64,000 nucleotides of DNA, taken from Chrysemys picta bellii (lineage: Eukaryota > Chordata > Testudines > Emydidae). The position numbers and the translations under genes were made by a program. Location: assembly GCF_011386835.1 (NCBI RefSeq), contig NC_088796.1, positions 69,577,468-69,641,467 of the forward strand, given 5' to 3'. This document shows positions 1-10,950 of the stretch, piece after piece (position 1 is the first letter of the stretch; each line of letters starts with the position of its first letter). The notes beneath the pieces are model-generated. The model had not been told where the DNA came from, ran no database searches, and saw only the letters and a list, made by a program, of their open reading frames with translations.

Positions 1-370
1 CTCCTCCCCTGAGCACGCCGCCCCGCTCTGCTTCTCTCCCTCCCAGGCTTGCGGCGCCAAACAGCTGATTGGCGCCGCAAGCCTGGGAGGTGGGACAAGT
101 GGAGCAGCGAAGGCGTGCTCGGGGAGGAGGCGGAGCAGAGGTGAGCTGGGGCGGGGAGCTGCCGCATGGCTCCCCGGGCCGGGGGGAGCTTCTGCGGGGG
201 GGGGAGGGGGCGCGCCTCAGGGCGCGGGGGGGGAGCTGCCTTAGGGCAGCGAGGCGGGGGGGAGACAGAGACCTGCCACAGGGCTCGGGGAGGGGCGCAA
301 GGTGGAAGTTTCGCTTAGGGCGTGAAACTTCGTTGCACCCGCCCTGCCCCCACAATGGCCAACTAGCTTG
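1..370. other. GC-rich segment with a perfect 22-bp hairpin
   Basis: Strongly GC- and CpG-rich DNA. Positions 39-60 and 69-90 are exact reverse complements around an 8-nt loop. The rest is G-rich on the plus strand with runs of G. Reading frames here are open only because of the base composition and I see no supported gene. It probably belongs to a GC-rich turtle interspersed repeat, but neither end is visible. Confidence 0.5.
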
Positions 371-811
371 AGTTTAAAGCCCCACATGACTTAAGTTACA
401 GATTTGTATGTGTGGAAGGGAGTTGGGTTGGGGGTAACAGTTCAGTGATACCTCGAGCTAACTATGCTGTGAAGACATACCCTTAAAGCTACAGGACATT
501 AGTGTCTAAGGGCGGGTCTACACCACCCAAAGATACAAGTTGGCTGAACTTAAAATCAGTTAAGCCTAACAGGTTGAAAAATGTTTTTCCTGATCTGTGT
601 GGACTAGGTTAAAGCATGTTACACATATCTGTGTTCTAGGTCTCAATCTTCAGATGCATGCAACTCAGCTGCTGGGCAGAACTGGGGTTGGAACTAACCA
701 CAACATAAAGCCTCAGAGGTGGATGAACACACTGTAAAGAACATATTTCAATCAGTATTGGGTACATAGAGACATACATTTCTTTAGATGTTTTTAAAAA
801 AAGTGAGTCAC
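371..811. other. No recognised gene
   Basis: AT-balanced noncoding DNA. A stretch around 505-620 resembles degenerate interspersed-repeat sequence, but no ends or target duplications are visible. Confidence 0.4.
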
Positions 812-940
812 TTATTCTGTAACAGTGGGTTTTCTCTGAATAATCACCACTCCTATATTATACTGCATCTTCTGCTTCCAAAGAAACTCAAAATGACCTA
901 CATATTTTGGAAAGACTTTAGTGATCTCCATTCTGTGGTA
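812..940 (-). CDS. Possible terminal coding exon of a host gene
   Basis: The minus strand is open for about 40 codons, ends in TAA at 812-814, and encodes a non-repetitive peptide with VFPKYVGHFEFLWKQKM-type sequence. Two possible acceptor AGs lie at about 936-947, just downstream (on minus) of a CR1 tail, so the CR1 insertion sits within a few bases of the presumed exon edge. It could be the last exon of the gene whose exon lies at 6834-6949, but phase continuity cannot be shown and no AATAAA follows in the bases after the stop. I do not recognise the protein. Chance openness remains quite possible. Confidence 0.3.
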   Translation of the reverse strand, partial: YHRMEITKVFPKYVGHFEFLWKQKMQYNIGVVIIQRKPTVTE

Positions 941-950
941 ATCTCCTTCT

Positions 951-1195
951 AAAATCATAGAAACATAGGGCTGGAAGGGATCCTGAGAAGTCATCAAGTC
1001 CACCCTCACATGCTGTTGCAGAACCAAGTAAACCTAGACCATCCCTGACCAGTGTCTGTCCAACCTGTTCTTAAAAACCTCCAATGATAGGGCTTCCATA
1101 GTCTCCACTGAAACCCTATTCCAGAGTGCAAGTACCCTTTCTGACAGACCCAGACCAGTGGGGTACAGGAGTCTGGTAGAGGGCAAATATACTGG
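951..1195 (-). repeat. CR1 LINE 3' fragment
   Basis: Read on the minus strand this is the end of a CR1 3' region, including the conserved stretch telling of patients-type CCCTTCCAGCCC and a TTTCTATGATT-type terminal motif at 951-970. It is 5'-truncated, as most CR1 copies are. It abuts the 3' end of the Tx1 LINE on its right. Confidence 0.8.
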
Positions 1196-1251
1196 TCACT
1201 GGATGAGTAGTTTTCTGTTCCCTGAGTGATCAGACCTATTGGGATCCAGGA

Positions 1252-1276
1252 AGTGGGCGGGCTTCGCCCGCCCACT
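1252..1276. repeat. Perfect GC hairpin at the LINE 3' end
   Basis: Arms 1252-1261 and 1267-1276 are exact reverse complements with a 5-nt loop containing TTCG. Position at the extreme 3' end of the LINE suggests a recognition structure for the element's own reverse transcriptase. This role is known for other LINE tails and is inferred here. Confidence 0.75.
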
Positions 1277-1374
1277 GCTAAAGGATCCCCCCCAGCCTAA
1301 GGGGGGGTCCACAGGACCTGGAGACCAAAAAATTACGGGGGACAACTAATAAAAGAACAGGGTCAGGAGTGAGG

Positions 1375-4300
1375 TCAAAGGGTCAAACGAAGCAAACCAG
1401 ACGGGGACACCGAGCAGAGAACCCCGGACAGCGCCCACTGCTCCTCGAAGGTGTCAAGGGAGCCAGTGGACGCAGCCCAGAGGAACTCTGCCCAGATACG
1501 TGAAAGAATGGAGGACCTGAAATACGCCCCACAGTCACAAGAAACTCCATCGGCCAACCTCCTCACTCTGGTTTTATAGATGGCCAGTTTCGCTAGGGCC
1601 AGAAGGAGGTTGACCAGGAGGTCCCGCGACTTTGTGGGGCGACGGATAGGGAGTGCATAAATAAAAAGGTGAGGAGAAAAGTGCAACAAAAACCTTAACA
1701 AAATATCCGTGAGGAGCTGGAATAGGGGCTGCAGCCTGGCGCACTCCAGGTAAACATGCGCCAGGGTCTCCCTCACGCCGCAAAAGGGGCAGGTGTCTGG
1801 GATAGGGGTAAACCGCGCCAAGTACACGCCCGTGCTCACAGCTCCGTGAAGGAGCCGCCAACTGATGTCCCCGGTGGGCTTCGGGATCAGAGCAGAATAA
1901 AGGCTGGCCCACCGGGGCTCCTCACCCTCTAGAGGTGGCAGAAGGTCCCGCCACTTCGTATCGGGGCGGGACGCGAGGGTGAGGACATGAAGAACATGGA
2001 GCACGAGTGTGTATAGATGTTTCCTTGGCGCGGTCCGGAACAGAACTGGCTGCAGTTGGTGCAGCCGGCTCATGGCGAATGGACGGGGAGGGGGCCGGTT
2101 GGGTCCACGGGGCAGGGGCCCGATGAAAAAGTCTGGAGGGCTCGGAGTGGAGGGTGGGCGGGGCGTGCCCTCTGGCAGGACCCGGTCGAGATAGTCCCGA
2201 GCAGCGGGCGGCAAAGTGGCCCTCACCTCCTGAAGTACGCGCCGGGGAGTACGAGGTCTGGAGAGCCCCATGCGCTGAGCGAGCGTCAGGGGATCCAGCC
2301 AGTCTCCCCGGTCGTAGTCCAGGAGGTCTCCGACTTTTGTGACTTCTGCTAGGACCAACCTCTGGCGCACCATGAGGGACTCCGCCACCTGCACACGAAG
2401 CTGGGGGTTGTATAGCAGGGGCTCCGCGAGGAGATCTGCCCCCACGGTGGCCGCCACGGACCTGGTCACTGAAAACAGTTTCCAGGTCCGGAGGAGGTCC
2501 TGGTAGAAGACCGGCAGCTCGGAGAGGCCTCGCGGAAGACCTCTCAGATGGAGACAAAGGAGCTGCCGGTCATATCGGAGCCCTCGGAAGCGGCGCAGGA
2601 AGGCGTGCGCCAATACGCTCCATGCTGGACTACCTGCACCATAAAGGAACCTCTGCAGGGCCTGGAGGCGGAAGACGTGGATCTGAGCCTGCAGACACTT
2701 CAGGCCCTGCCCTCCCTCCTCCAGGGGTAGATGGAGAACCCCCGCAGAGACCCAGTGCAGTCCTGACCAAAAGAACTCCAGAATCAACGTCCGGAGGGTG
2801 GTCAGGAAGCCCAGGGCCGGGACCATGGTGTTGAGCCGGTACCAGAGCATGGACAGGACTAGTTGATTGAGCACCAGTGCTCTCCCTCGAAGGGAGAGAC
2901 ACTGGAGTAGTCCTGTCCATTTCTGGAGCCGCTCCGACACTCTGCCCTCTAAACCTAGCCAGTTCTCCGGCGGAGACGGATGCGTGGCAGAAAGGTAAAT
3001 GCCGAGATAGAGCAGCGGACCCGCGCTCCACCGGATGGCCTGAAGCGCGGGTGGGAGGGAGCTCGCCTGCCACCCGTCCCCTACCACCAGGCCAGAGCTC
3101 TTGACCCAGTTAACCCGGGCGGAGGAGGCCACCAAATAGATGGTCTGGCAAGCCTCCACCCGCACCAGGTCCCCCGGGTCCTGGACCATGAGGAGCACGT
3201 CGTCGGCGTACGCCGACAGGACCAGCCGCAGCTCCGGCTCCCGCAGCACCAACCCTGCCAACCTCCTACGGAGGAGACAGAGGAAGGGCTCGATCGCCAG
3301 AGCATACAGCTGGCCCGAGAGGGGGCACCCTTGACGTACTCCTCGCCCGAAGCTGACCGGTTCGGTCAGGGTCCAGTTGAGCCTGACCAAACACTCCGCG
3401 GAGGCGTACAGCACCTGGAGAAAACCCACAAACTGGGGCCCGAAGCCAAACGCTCACAGAGTGCCCAGGAGATACCCGTGGTCCACCCTGTCGAACGCCT
3501 TCTCCTGATCCAGGGACAGGAGGGCGAACGACAGACCATCCCTACACCCGAGTTCCAAGAGGTCCCGGACCAGATACAAGTTGTTAAAGATGGTGCGGCC
3601 CGGGACGGTGTAGGTCTGGTCTGGGTGGATCACGTCCACCAACACGGACCCTAGCCGCAGCGAGATGGCCTTTGCTATGATTTTATAGTCCGTGCTGAGG
3701 AGCGAGATGGGACGCCAATTCCGTAAATCGCGGCAGTCCCCCTTCTTCGGCAATAAGGTCAGCACGGCTCGCCTGCACGAAAGAGGGAGGACCCCGCCCT
3801 GCAAGGACTCAGCCCAGACGGTGACAAGGTCCGGGCCGAGGATGTCCCAAAACACGCAGTAGAACTCCACGGTCAGCCCGTCCATGCCCGGAGATTTATT
3901 GGTGGGCATGCGGCGGAGGGCTTCCGAGAACTCTGCCAGAGTGAGAGGCAGCTCCAGCCGATCGCGGTCGCCCGCGCTGACCGTCGGGAGTTCATCCCAG
4001 AGCATTCTGCAAGCGTTAGGATCGGTCGGATCCGGGGAGAAAAGGCCTGCGTAGAAGGCCCTGGCCCTCCTGCACATTTCCGCCGGATCCGTGAGGGGGG
4101 TGCCGTCCTCTGCTAGAAGGCAAGTGACATGCTTTTTAGCCCCCCTCTTTTTCTCCAAGGCATAGAAAAAGCGGGAACTGCGATCCATCTCCCGAAGGAG
4201 GCGGATGCGGGATCGAACAAAGGCACCTCGGGCCCGATGGTCCTCGAGGGTCCGCAGCTCTTCCCGCTTCTCCCGGCACGCTCCGCAGAGGGATGGATCA

Positions 4301-5285
4301 CCGGGGCTGGCGGCCAGACGCCTCTCCAGCTCTAAGACCTCCCGTTCCAACTGCCCTATCGCCGCATCCCTCCGTCGGCTGGCGCCCCAGGTGTAGTCAC
4401 GGCAGAAGAGCCGGGCGCGCACCTTCCCCAGGACCCACCACCGTCGCGCCGAGGGAAAGGCACGCCGCTGCCCTCGCCAGGCTAGCCAGAACTCCCGGAA
4501 GGACGCCACGAAGCCCACATCCTCCAACAAGTGCCAATAGGCCGGCCCCGGCCTCTCCGCGCAGAGAGAGGCTGTCACGGTGGCTAGATGGTGATCTGAA
4601 AAAGGGGCCGGCCGGACGCTGGAGGAGTGGGCCCGGGAAAGATGGAAGCGTGACATATAGATGCGGTCCAACTGGGAGTGGTACGACCGATGGACCTCTA
4701 CCCGGACAAAAGTGAATGTCGAAACGTCATCCGGGTGGTGGTCGCACCAGACATCCACCAGGGAGTGATGTTCGACGATCTCCCGGAGGACGTCCGCGGC
4801 GGCCTGGTGCTGCTCAGTCCCCGAGCGGTCCCGTTCCTCAAGGGTGGCATTAAAGTCCCCGCCCAGGACCAGGCACTCGCGAGGATCCAAGGTGCCGAGG
4901 AAGGCGGACGCCTGCTGATAAAAACACAACCTCTCCGGGCCCAATGTCAGGGCATAAACGTTGACGAGATTAACCACAAGCCCCTCCATGCGGACCCGGA
5001 GGTTCAGCAGGCGGCCCGGCACAGCCTCGGTGACCCCAGCACCTCGGGCCGTAGGTCGGGGGAGAACAGGGTCGCCACTCCAGCCGTACGAACTGTGAGG
5101 TGGCTAAAATAGACCCTGTCCCCCCACTCCAGCCGCCAGCTAGCTTCAGCGGCCGGATCCGTATGGGTCTCCTGCAGGAAAATCACAGAGTACCCCCCCT
5201 CCCGAAGGAAGGAGAGCACCTGGCTCCTGCGGAGACCCATCCTACAGCCCCGGGTGTTTAATGTTGTGAAGATGATCGGTGCCAT
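1375..5285 (-). pseudogene. Tx1 LINE ORF2: endonuclease, reverse transcriptase
   Basis: Starts at ATG 5283-5285. Endonuclease motifs appear in order: LNTRG, LQETH, GGDFN, and SDHHLA near 4600. The RT follows with SPGMDGL, LLPKKGD, motif A SLDQEKAFDRVDH, motif B RQGCPLSG and motif C AYADDVLL near 3205. A C-terminal CPFC-H-C zinc-like motif lies near 1780. The frame is broken at about 5015 and again between 3454 and 3429, so three successive frames are needed. The two shifts make it a pseudogene, though each segment is long and well preserved, which suggests a fairly young insertion. Confidence 0.85.
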
Positions 5286-5435
5286 TAGGATGGCTGGGGG
5301 GGATCCTCGCTAGCAGAGACACCCACGGCCTCCGTCGGGCCGCGCAACAATCCGTGACCTACCCCATAAGCGATTAAGGAGTCACGGAAGAGTCAGACCC
5401 GTTGGTAGGCCGCGGCGGCCTGCCTCCCGGTCCTC

Positions 5436-6763
5436 TTACCCTCCCCCCCTGAGGGCCCTCGCGGCCCGGAGGATCTGATGGAAATCCCCCCATCGCTGGA
5501 GTGCAAGCTGTACCTTGTTGCGGGAGCCACGGACGTCCTCAAGGAAGTCCCGTAGCTCCTCTCTCAGCGTATGGGGGGGTGGGGTTATTGATCTATGGCT
5601 ATCCCCCAGGGGGGCCCCTGTCACAGCCCCGTGGCCCACCGAGACGGGCAAGCAGGGGGCAGACCCTCGACATGGTGTCCGATGGGCTGGCACCACGTGG
5701 CCCGCCTCAGACCCTGGCTCAATGGGGGGCGGCGGAGGGAAAATAGCAGCCTCTGGTGGGTCGGGACAGAGAAAAACAAAGGCCGCTCCTTGGGGGTCAT
5801 CCTCTGGGATATGGAAGGAGACGGCCCCAGGGGCGGCAATAGCATCATGGAAAGTGGAGGGGACAGGGACGGGGTCGGTGACAGGGGCAGGGTCGGAGTC
5901 AGGAATAGGGACAGGGGAAGGGGCGATAGTGGGATCGGGGGCCTCAGCAGCCAGGCCACTGGGTGGGGGGGGTGGCACCCCACAAAGGGGCTCAGGGATT
6001 TGCAGGGAGGGAGGTGGGCCCTCGGCGATGCCGGACTTGTGCTCCAAGGCAGATGGTAAGGCCACGGCATCCGTAGGTGGAGAATCAACGATGGGGCCCC
6101 CACCCGGAAAGGAGGTCGGCTGTCCCTCAGCCATGAGGGAGTCCCCTGGCGACTCGGGTCCCGGTTGCGTGGCACTGGCCATCGCCTCAAGAGGTTCGGC
6201 GGCCACTAGCGGGGTGCCATCTGCAGCTGGGATGGTGGAAGAGTCCAGGGGCTCCTCGGAGGCGGGAGTGGAAGCAGTGGGTAAGGGGACAGAATACGGG
6301 GAAAGGGGGGCCGAGGCGAGGTCGCTCAGATCAAGTCCCGCTGGCAGAGGATTGTCCTCCCCCTGGGTAACCGGGGTCAGACCCAGGGCCTCGATCTCCT
6401 CATAAATGGAAGGGAGATCACCTTCCACCACCCCAGGGCTCTCCCCGCCTGCACACGAAGCGACGCTCGCCTTGGTGCGTGCAGGGGCTTCAGATTGTAA
6501 GGGGGTGAGAGGGGCTCCATCAGGGGTTTCCATAGGAAGGGACACCGGAGGAGGGGTAGTGTAATCCTCCGATGCTGCCACGTCTTCCCTAGCCGGCAAT
6601 GGTGGACAAAACCACTGGGGCAAGGGGGAGGGGCAAAAGGCAGCAAGGGGCAAATGGGTAGGCAGCAGGGGCAAAGGTGGGGGCTTGTTGCAGGGGGGAG
6701 GGAGTCAGTCAAAAGGGGGGGTACGTGCACCCACGTGCGCTTGCAATAAAAAAGAAAGCCCAT
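5436..6763 (-). pseudogene. Tx1 LINE ORF1, C-terminal part
   Basis: Open for about 410 codons without an ATG at its left edge. The sequence is Pro/Ala/Ser-rich with a repetitive Pro-Val-Pro stretch in the middle. The C-terminus has a charged helix-like end (EELRDFLEDVRGSRNKVQLA). No zinc knuckles are visible, consistent with loss of the N-terminal half by 5' truncation. ORF1 proteins of this clade package the LINE RNA, and that role is inferred from the position before ORF2. Confidence 0.7.
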
Positions 6764-6833
6764 TTTTTCCCTTCATCTGATAAAGAAAACAGTAGTACAA
6801 TTACATACAAGAAGTTGTAACTGGATCATTTAC

Positions 6834-6949
6834 CGTTTTCTTAGCAATTCGCCATTCACCATCTTCAATGCTGTGGTACTGGATTAGAGTATTTTTCAGC
6901 TTTGTTGCCAGAGAAGCTGCATCTGGAAGGATTTCCATTCTTTTTTCTC
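6834..6949 (-). CDS. Host coding exon, probably the first coding exon
   Basis: A 116-nt exon on the minus strand, with a pyrimidine-rich acceptor ending TATACAG before 6949 and a donor ACG/GTAAAT after 6834. The only open frame contains ATG at 6936-6938 and encodes [16 protein letters not shown] followed by about 19 further residues, ending in phase 0. The peptide is not repeat-derived and looks conserved, but I do not recognise the gene. The CpG island and a CAG/GTGAGT donor at 10673-10677 lie upstream on the same strand, so this is plausibly exon 2 with exon 1 noncoding. The Tx1 LINE begins only about 70 bp downstream. Confidence 0.6.
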
Positions 6950-7154
6950 CTGTATAGAAATTTACCATTTAAGTTCAAGATCAGCCATTAAGAGGGTTTA
7001 GTTTCTCTGAGTTAATCACTGTCTGACATGTGGAACCAACAGTTTAAGGGCAGGAATGCTCAGGAACACTAAACTGAATTAAAGGATTAAACTAAAGTGA
7101 ACTAAGGCCACCTCTGCCTGAGTGTCCACATACGTGTACACTGCATTTTAAGTT

Positions 7155-7515
7155 ATCAAGGGGTAGCCGTGTTAGTCTGTATCCACAAAAACAACAAGGA
7201 GTCCGGTGGCACCTTAAAGATTAACAGATTTATTTGGGCATAAACTTTCGTGGGTAAAAAACCTCACTTCTTCAGATGCATGGAGTGAAAATTACAGATG
7301 CAGGCATTATATAATGACACACGAAGAGAAGGGTGTTACCTCACCGTGTTGACAGGGCCAATTCAATCAGGGTGGATGTAGTCCACTCCCAATAATAGAT
7401 GAGGAGGTGTCAATTCCAGGAGAGGCAAAGCTGCTTTTGTAGTGAGTCAGCCACTCCCAGTCCCTATTCAAGCTCAAATTAATGGTGTTAAATTTGCAAA
7501 TGAAAAAATGAAAAG
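7155..7515 (+). repeat. Interspersed repeat of the GGGTAGCCGTGTTAGTCTG family, long form
   Basis: Begins with GGGGTAGCCGTGTTAGTC and shares the blocks GTGGCACCTTAAAGA and AAACTTTCGTGGGTA with copies at 25500 and 38702. It continues through about 250 bp of unique tail. These motifs are abundant in turtle genomes. Target duplications are not resolved here. Confidence 0.6.
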
Positions 7516-7849
7516 AACATTTGCAAAATTAATGTGATGAAGGCCAACAAATGTCATTACTTTAGCCACTCTCATACACACATGTATATTATACACCGGC
7601 ACCACACACATGCTTAAGTATGGCTCAGGAGCTGCTGTAAATATAAATTAATGGTGATCACCCACAGTATACGTGTCTAGTGCAGAAAAGCCCTACACAA
7701 TAATACCTAACTGAAAAAGCAGATTTTGTGGAATTTCAAGACTGACAATTAAGACAACTACTATTTTATAGATACTAAACAGACATGGGAAGCTAGGCCT
7801 ATAAACTAGGATTCTTTTAGTAAATTGGTGAAGGCTATATTTAAAAGCA

Positions 7850-8570
7850 AATGGACAAATCCACAAAGGGGATGTGAGCTTAGCATTGCAGCACCTAACT
7901 TTAGGCAACTTGCCACCCAGTAGAATCCACAGCCTAAGTTAGGTGTCCACGCTCCCTATGCAACATATGGGGGAGAACTAGGCCCTAAGAATGGAAATTC
8001 ACAAAAGCCAGCAAGCTGAGCAGGGAGCTGCCTAAACTAGCCAGTAGGAAGTGCTCGGGCAAGGAATTTAAATACCTAACTCAGAGGCTGCAGGACTCAA
8101 TCATGAACCCTCTCCTGGAGATAGGCACCAGTGGTAACAGCACTCACCTAGGAGGTAGGAGACCTGAGTTCAAATCCCTGCTCTGACTCAGGCAGAGTGG
8201 AGATTTGAACCTGGATCTCCTCCATCTTGGGTGAGTGCTCTAACTACTGGGTATAAATGGAACACTATATTGTCAGTGTTTTATTGTGATTAGGTGTTCT
8301 CCAAGAATGCCTACCAAATTGGGTCCCACACGCAAGACAAGCAGGGGAACATGTAGTTCAAGGATCCCACTGAGGTTGAGGGATAAGCTAGATGCTGAGG
8401 CAGCTTTGTGCATACCCACCAGCAGAAATTTAGGATTTTACCAGCAGAAATTTAAGCATACAAGGGCCTTTAGGGTTAGATGGCAGCTGAGCAAGTCTTT
8501 TGAGGATGGACATTTTGGACCTAAGCACCTAAACTGATAAGGCACCTCAATCCCTCTGTGGATGTAGCCC
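7850..8570. repeat. Non-autonomous element with imperfect terminal inverted repeats
   Basis: The left end (AAATCCACAAAGGGGATG near 7857) is matched in inverted form by the right end (TCCCTCTGTGGATGTAGC near 8550), each followed by CACCTAA-rich sequence. A second partial copy lies at 13,055-13,255. It has no coding capacity. It contains the tRNA-like foldback at 8128-8252. Classification as a DNA transposon derivative is inferred from the inverted ends. Confidence 0.55.
8128..8252. repeat. tRNA-like foldback unit
   Basis: The left half carries a Pol III B-box-like GAGTTCAAATCCC after GCACTCACCTAGGAGG. The right half is approximately its reverse complement (GATTTGAACCTGG, then GGGTGAGTGCT). 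Two tRNA-derived arms therefore face each other around a CTGACTCAGGCAGAG centre. The same architecture recurs at 40,500-40,655. Confidence 0.6.
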
Positions 8571-10130
8571 ATAGCTAATAAAATTAGTTAATTCTTGCAT
8601 TTGAAATTAAACATTTGACAATTAATCTTTATTTAAAAAAAAAAGAGATCCCATTCCTAAGTAAAATACAACTACAATCTACAAAACTACAGCCATTCAG
8701 AGAAGATCTGCTCTATTCTTCTTACATCAAGGATTGCTGTAAAAATGGGGGAGAGGGGAACTTAAGTCCACAGTAAGTTATCAGTAGCATTTTAGATTAA
8801 TTTAAGTTTTTAAAATTAAGTGAGGTTAGCCATTTACTTGCTTAAACATGGAGCCCTAGTGCTTTGTGCAATCCCATTGAAATCAGTGGGAAACCCAATT
8901 GTTGGACCCAACCCTGTCATTGCAAATGAACTATCGGCTTGGGCTATGAAAGCAGAGAGATCAGTTTAATTTCTCTTTGCTATCTGGCTAGTTTCTTTCT
9001 ACTATTCATGCACTATCACAATGCTCTGTTTGGGTTCAATATCCTGCAGTGGAATATTTTTCTAATTGATTTGTTTTTTAGTATAATTAATGGGAAAATT
9101 GATTCATATTAGGTTGTTTTTAAAATACAACTCTTAGGTTTAAACTGATTTGTCTTGAGTAGGGTGCGCATGGAAATAGCAAGGGATTTTCCCTCCCTTC
9201 CTCAAATTCTTGAGCAGGGAGTCAGTTGTAAACAAGATAGAAACCAGAGGTACTGCTCCCAAATTAGTTCCAGTGGTGGCACTAATTTTCTTCAGGAGAC
9301 CAAAACACTCCAACTAACCTTACAAATGGTGGCAGACCTGCCCATTCAGTAAGCTTGCCCTAGAGAAATTTTAGCGGAGTAAGCCAGAAATCTCACAGGG
9401 CTCCTACTGCTCCACACTTCACAATCTTAATACAACACTTCCCCCTAAACTAACTGTCTAATTTACATAGCTCTCAATGCAGCCAGAGAAGCAGCCTACA
9501 GTCAAGAGAACTTTTATCACTGCAATTTTGTAAGCTTTTTTTTTTAATAAGACAACTAAAATTAACCAGACAGAAGGGAAATAAATACTGCATCATACCT
9601 GCATCCTCCACCATCACCCTTCACAAAAAACCCCTCACAGTACTCTCCCATTTCTAAAAGACCACAAAAATAAATGGGTTTTGCAATAGTCTATCAGACC
9701 AATAGATGCAGACTACTTAAATCAAAGATAGGGAGTTTAGTTCCAAGGATGGCATATTAAGACATCTTGTTATTACTTATAAGCAATTACTATTAACAAA
9801 TACCATGTCACTACCATATGTATGTCTCTCTCATGAACAGAAGTTGATCCAATAAAAGATAACTCACCCACCGTGGTTCGCTACTATGCACTGAATGACA
9901 TCCAGAGAACATACAAAAGATCAATGTTTTACTATCCCAAAGAATAGATTAAATACTGCTCACTGTATATACCACAGCATCATTAAGAGGAAATTAGAAA
10001 CATTTCCAATTAATGAACTCAAGTTTAAGCATCACTAAAGGGGGTGGGGGGAAATAGCACTGAAGTAAACTTATACAACGCTATTAGTTAACCCAGTAAG
10101 CGAGGGCTGGGCCCACTTTGTCCCGGCTGT
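8571..10130. other. No recognised gene
   Basis: AT-rich sequence with poly-A/T runs (8634-8645, 9536-9545). Short open frames show no domain, splice context or codon bias. No repeat ends were identified. Confidence 0.45.
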
Positions 10131-10139
10131 TAATGAAGG

Positions 10140-10950
10140 AGATGTGACCGCTACACGATATGCTCGCCCCCGGGGCAGAGCCTGGACGGGACACGGGCAG
10201 AGGCTGCGCTCAGCCCCTGGGGAGCGCACACAGCACTGGGGCAGACGTCTCTGTACAGCGGCCGCCTCAGCAGCCGGTAGTTGACGTGCGCTAATTGGTG
10301 CGGGGCAGGGTAGGGTTATCCGGGTCCCAGCTAGAAGCGGGCAAAGGGCCGGGCTCCAGCGGCTGCCCGACGCGGGGCGCTGAGCCCGGATCCCCTTAGC
10401 CCGGGCCCGCCCGGGCACCCCCCGCCGTCCTCCCCTAGAGCTCTGCCGCTTCGGCTCCCCGGGCGGGCACGGACCGTGCGGCTGGCTCCCGTCCTGCCGA
10501 GCAGCCCCACCACGCAGCATCTCCGTGCCCAGGCCCGGGTTCCCGAGCGGCAGGCGGCGGCTCCGGACTTTGCCCTGGAGCCGGTGCCCCCTGGCAGGGC
10601 CCTAGCCCCAGAGCCTCCCCCCGTTCCCACTCGGGGGCCCCGCGCAGGCTGCGGGAGGGCCGCCCCTTACTCACCTGGGCCCCGTGGGCAGGGGGCTGCC
10701 GCGCTCCCCGCCTGGCACCACACCGCCGCGATGGTGCCAGCTGTGCCTGAGCCTTCTCAGCCCGCAAAGCAGCCGACGCCGGCAGCCAATGAGCGCGCAG
10801 CCGGCTTCCCCGGCGCAGCCAATCACAGGGCGGACCGGCCCGTCTCATTTCGCTGGCCTGAGCTGATGAAGCCGCGGAATTGGGACCTGCACTTCCTCCC
10901 TTTCGGCTAGGGGGGATGGGCGGAGTCTCCGATGCACGCAACCTACCTTC
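10140..10950. promoter_or_regulatory. CpG island
   Basis: About 800 bp of dense CpG and high GC in otherwise AT-rich surroundings, with GC-box-like GGGCGG stretches. Two CCAAT boxes lie at 10786-10790 and 10819-10823. A strong donor on the minus strand sits at 10673-10677. The frames open across the island on both strands look like composition effects rather than genes. It most likely drives the minus-strand host gene with the exon at 6834-6949, and possibly a divergent plus-strand transcript. Confidence 0.75.
10675..10860 (-). other. Probable noncoding first exon ending in a consensus donor
   Basis: On the minus strand the sequence reads GGGCCCAG/GTGAGTAAGG at 10,667-10,682, an almost ideal splice donor inside the CpG island. 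No convincing start codon context precedes it, so this is treated as 5' UTR. The exon's upstream limit (transcription start) is a guess. Confidence 0.45.

Larger units (their letters stand above)
1250..6763 (-). mobile_element. Tx1-type L1 non-LTR retrotransposon, 5'-truncated
   Basis: A minus-strand LINE of about 5.5 kb with part of ORF1 (5436-6763), a 150-bp spacer, and ORF2 (1375-5285) holding an apurinic-type endonuclease, reverse transcriptase and C-terminal CCHC motif. The domain wording matches the Xenopus Tx1 clade of L1. The 3' UTR ends with a perfect GC hairpin at 1252-1276. ORF1 has no initiating ATG and lacks an N-terminal nucleic-acid-binding part, so the copy is truncated inside ORF1 at about 6763. 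It would lie in an intron of a minus-strand host gene if the exons at 6834-6949 and 812-940 belong together. Confidence 0.85.

Noticed and set aside
5501..6405. Long plus-strand Gly-rich open frames
   Set aside because: They are antisense shadows of the LINE ORF1 region, created by GC-skewed codons; no domain or start context.
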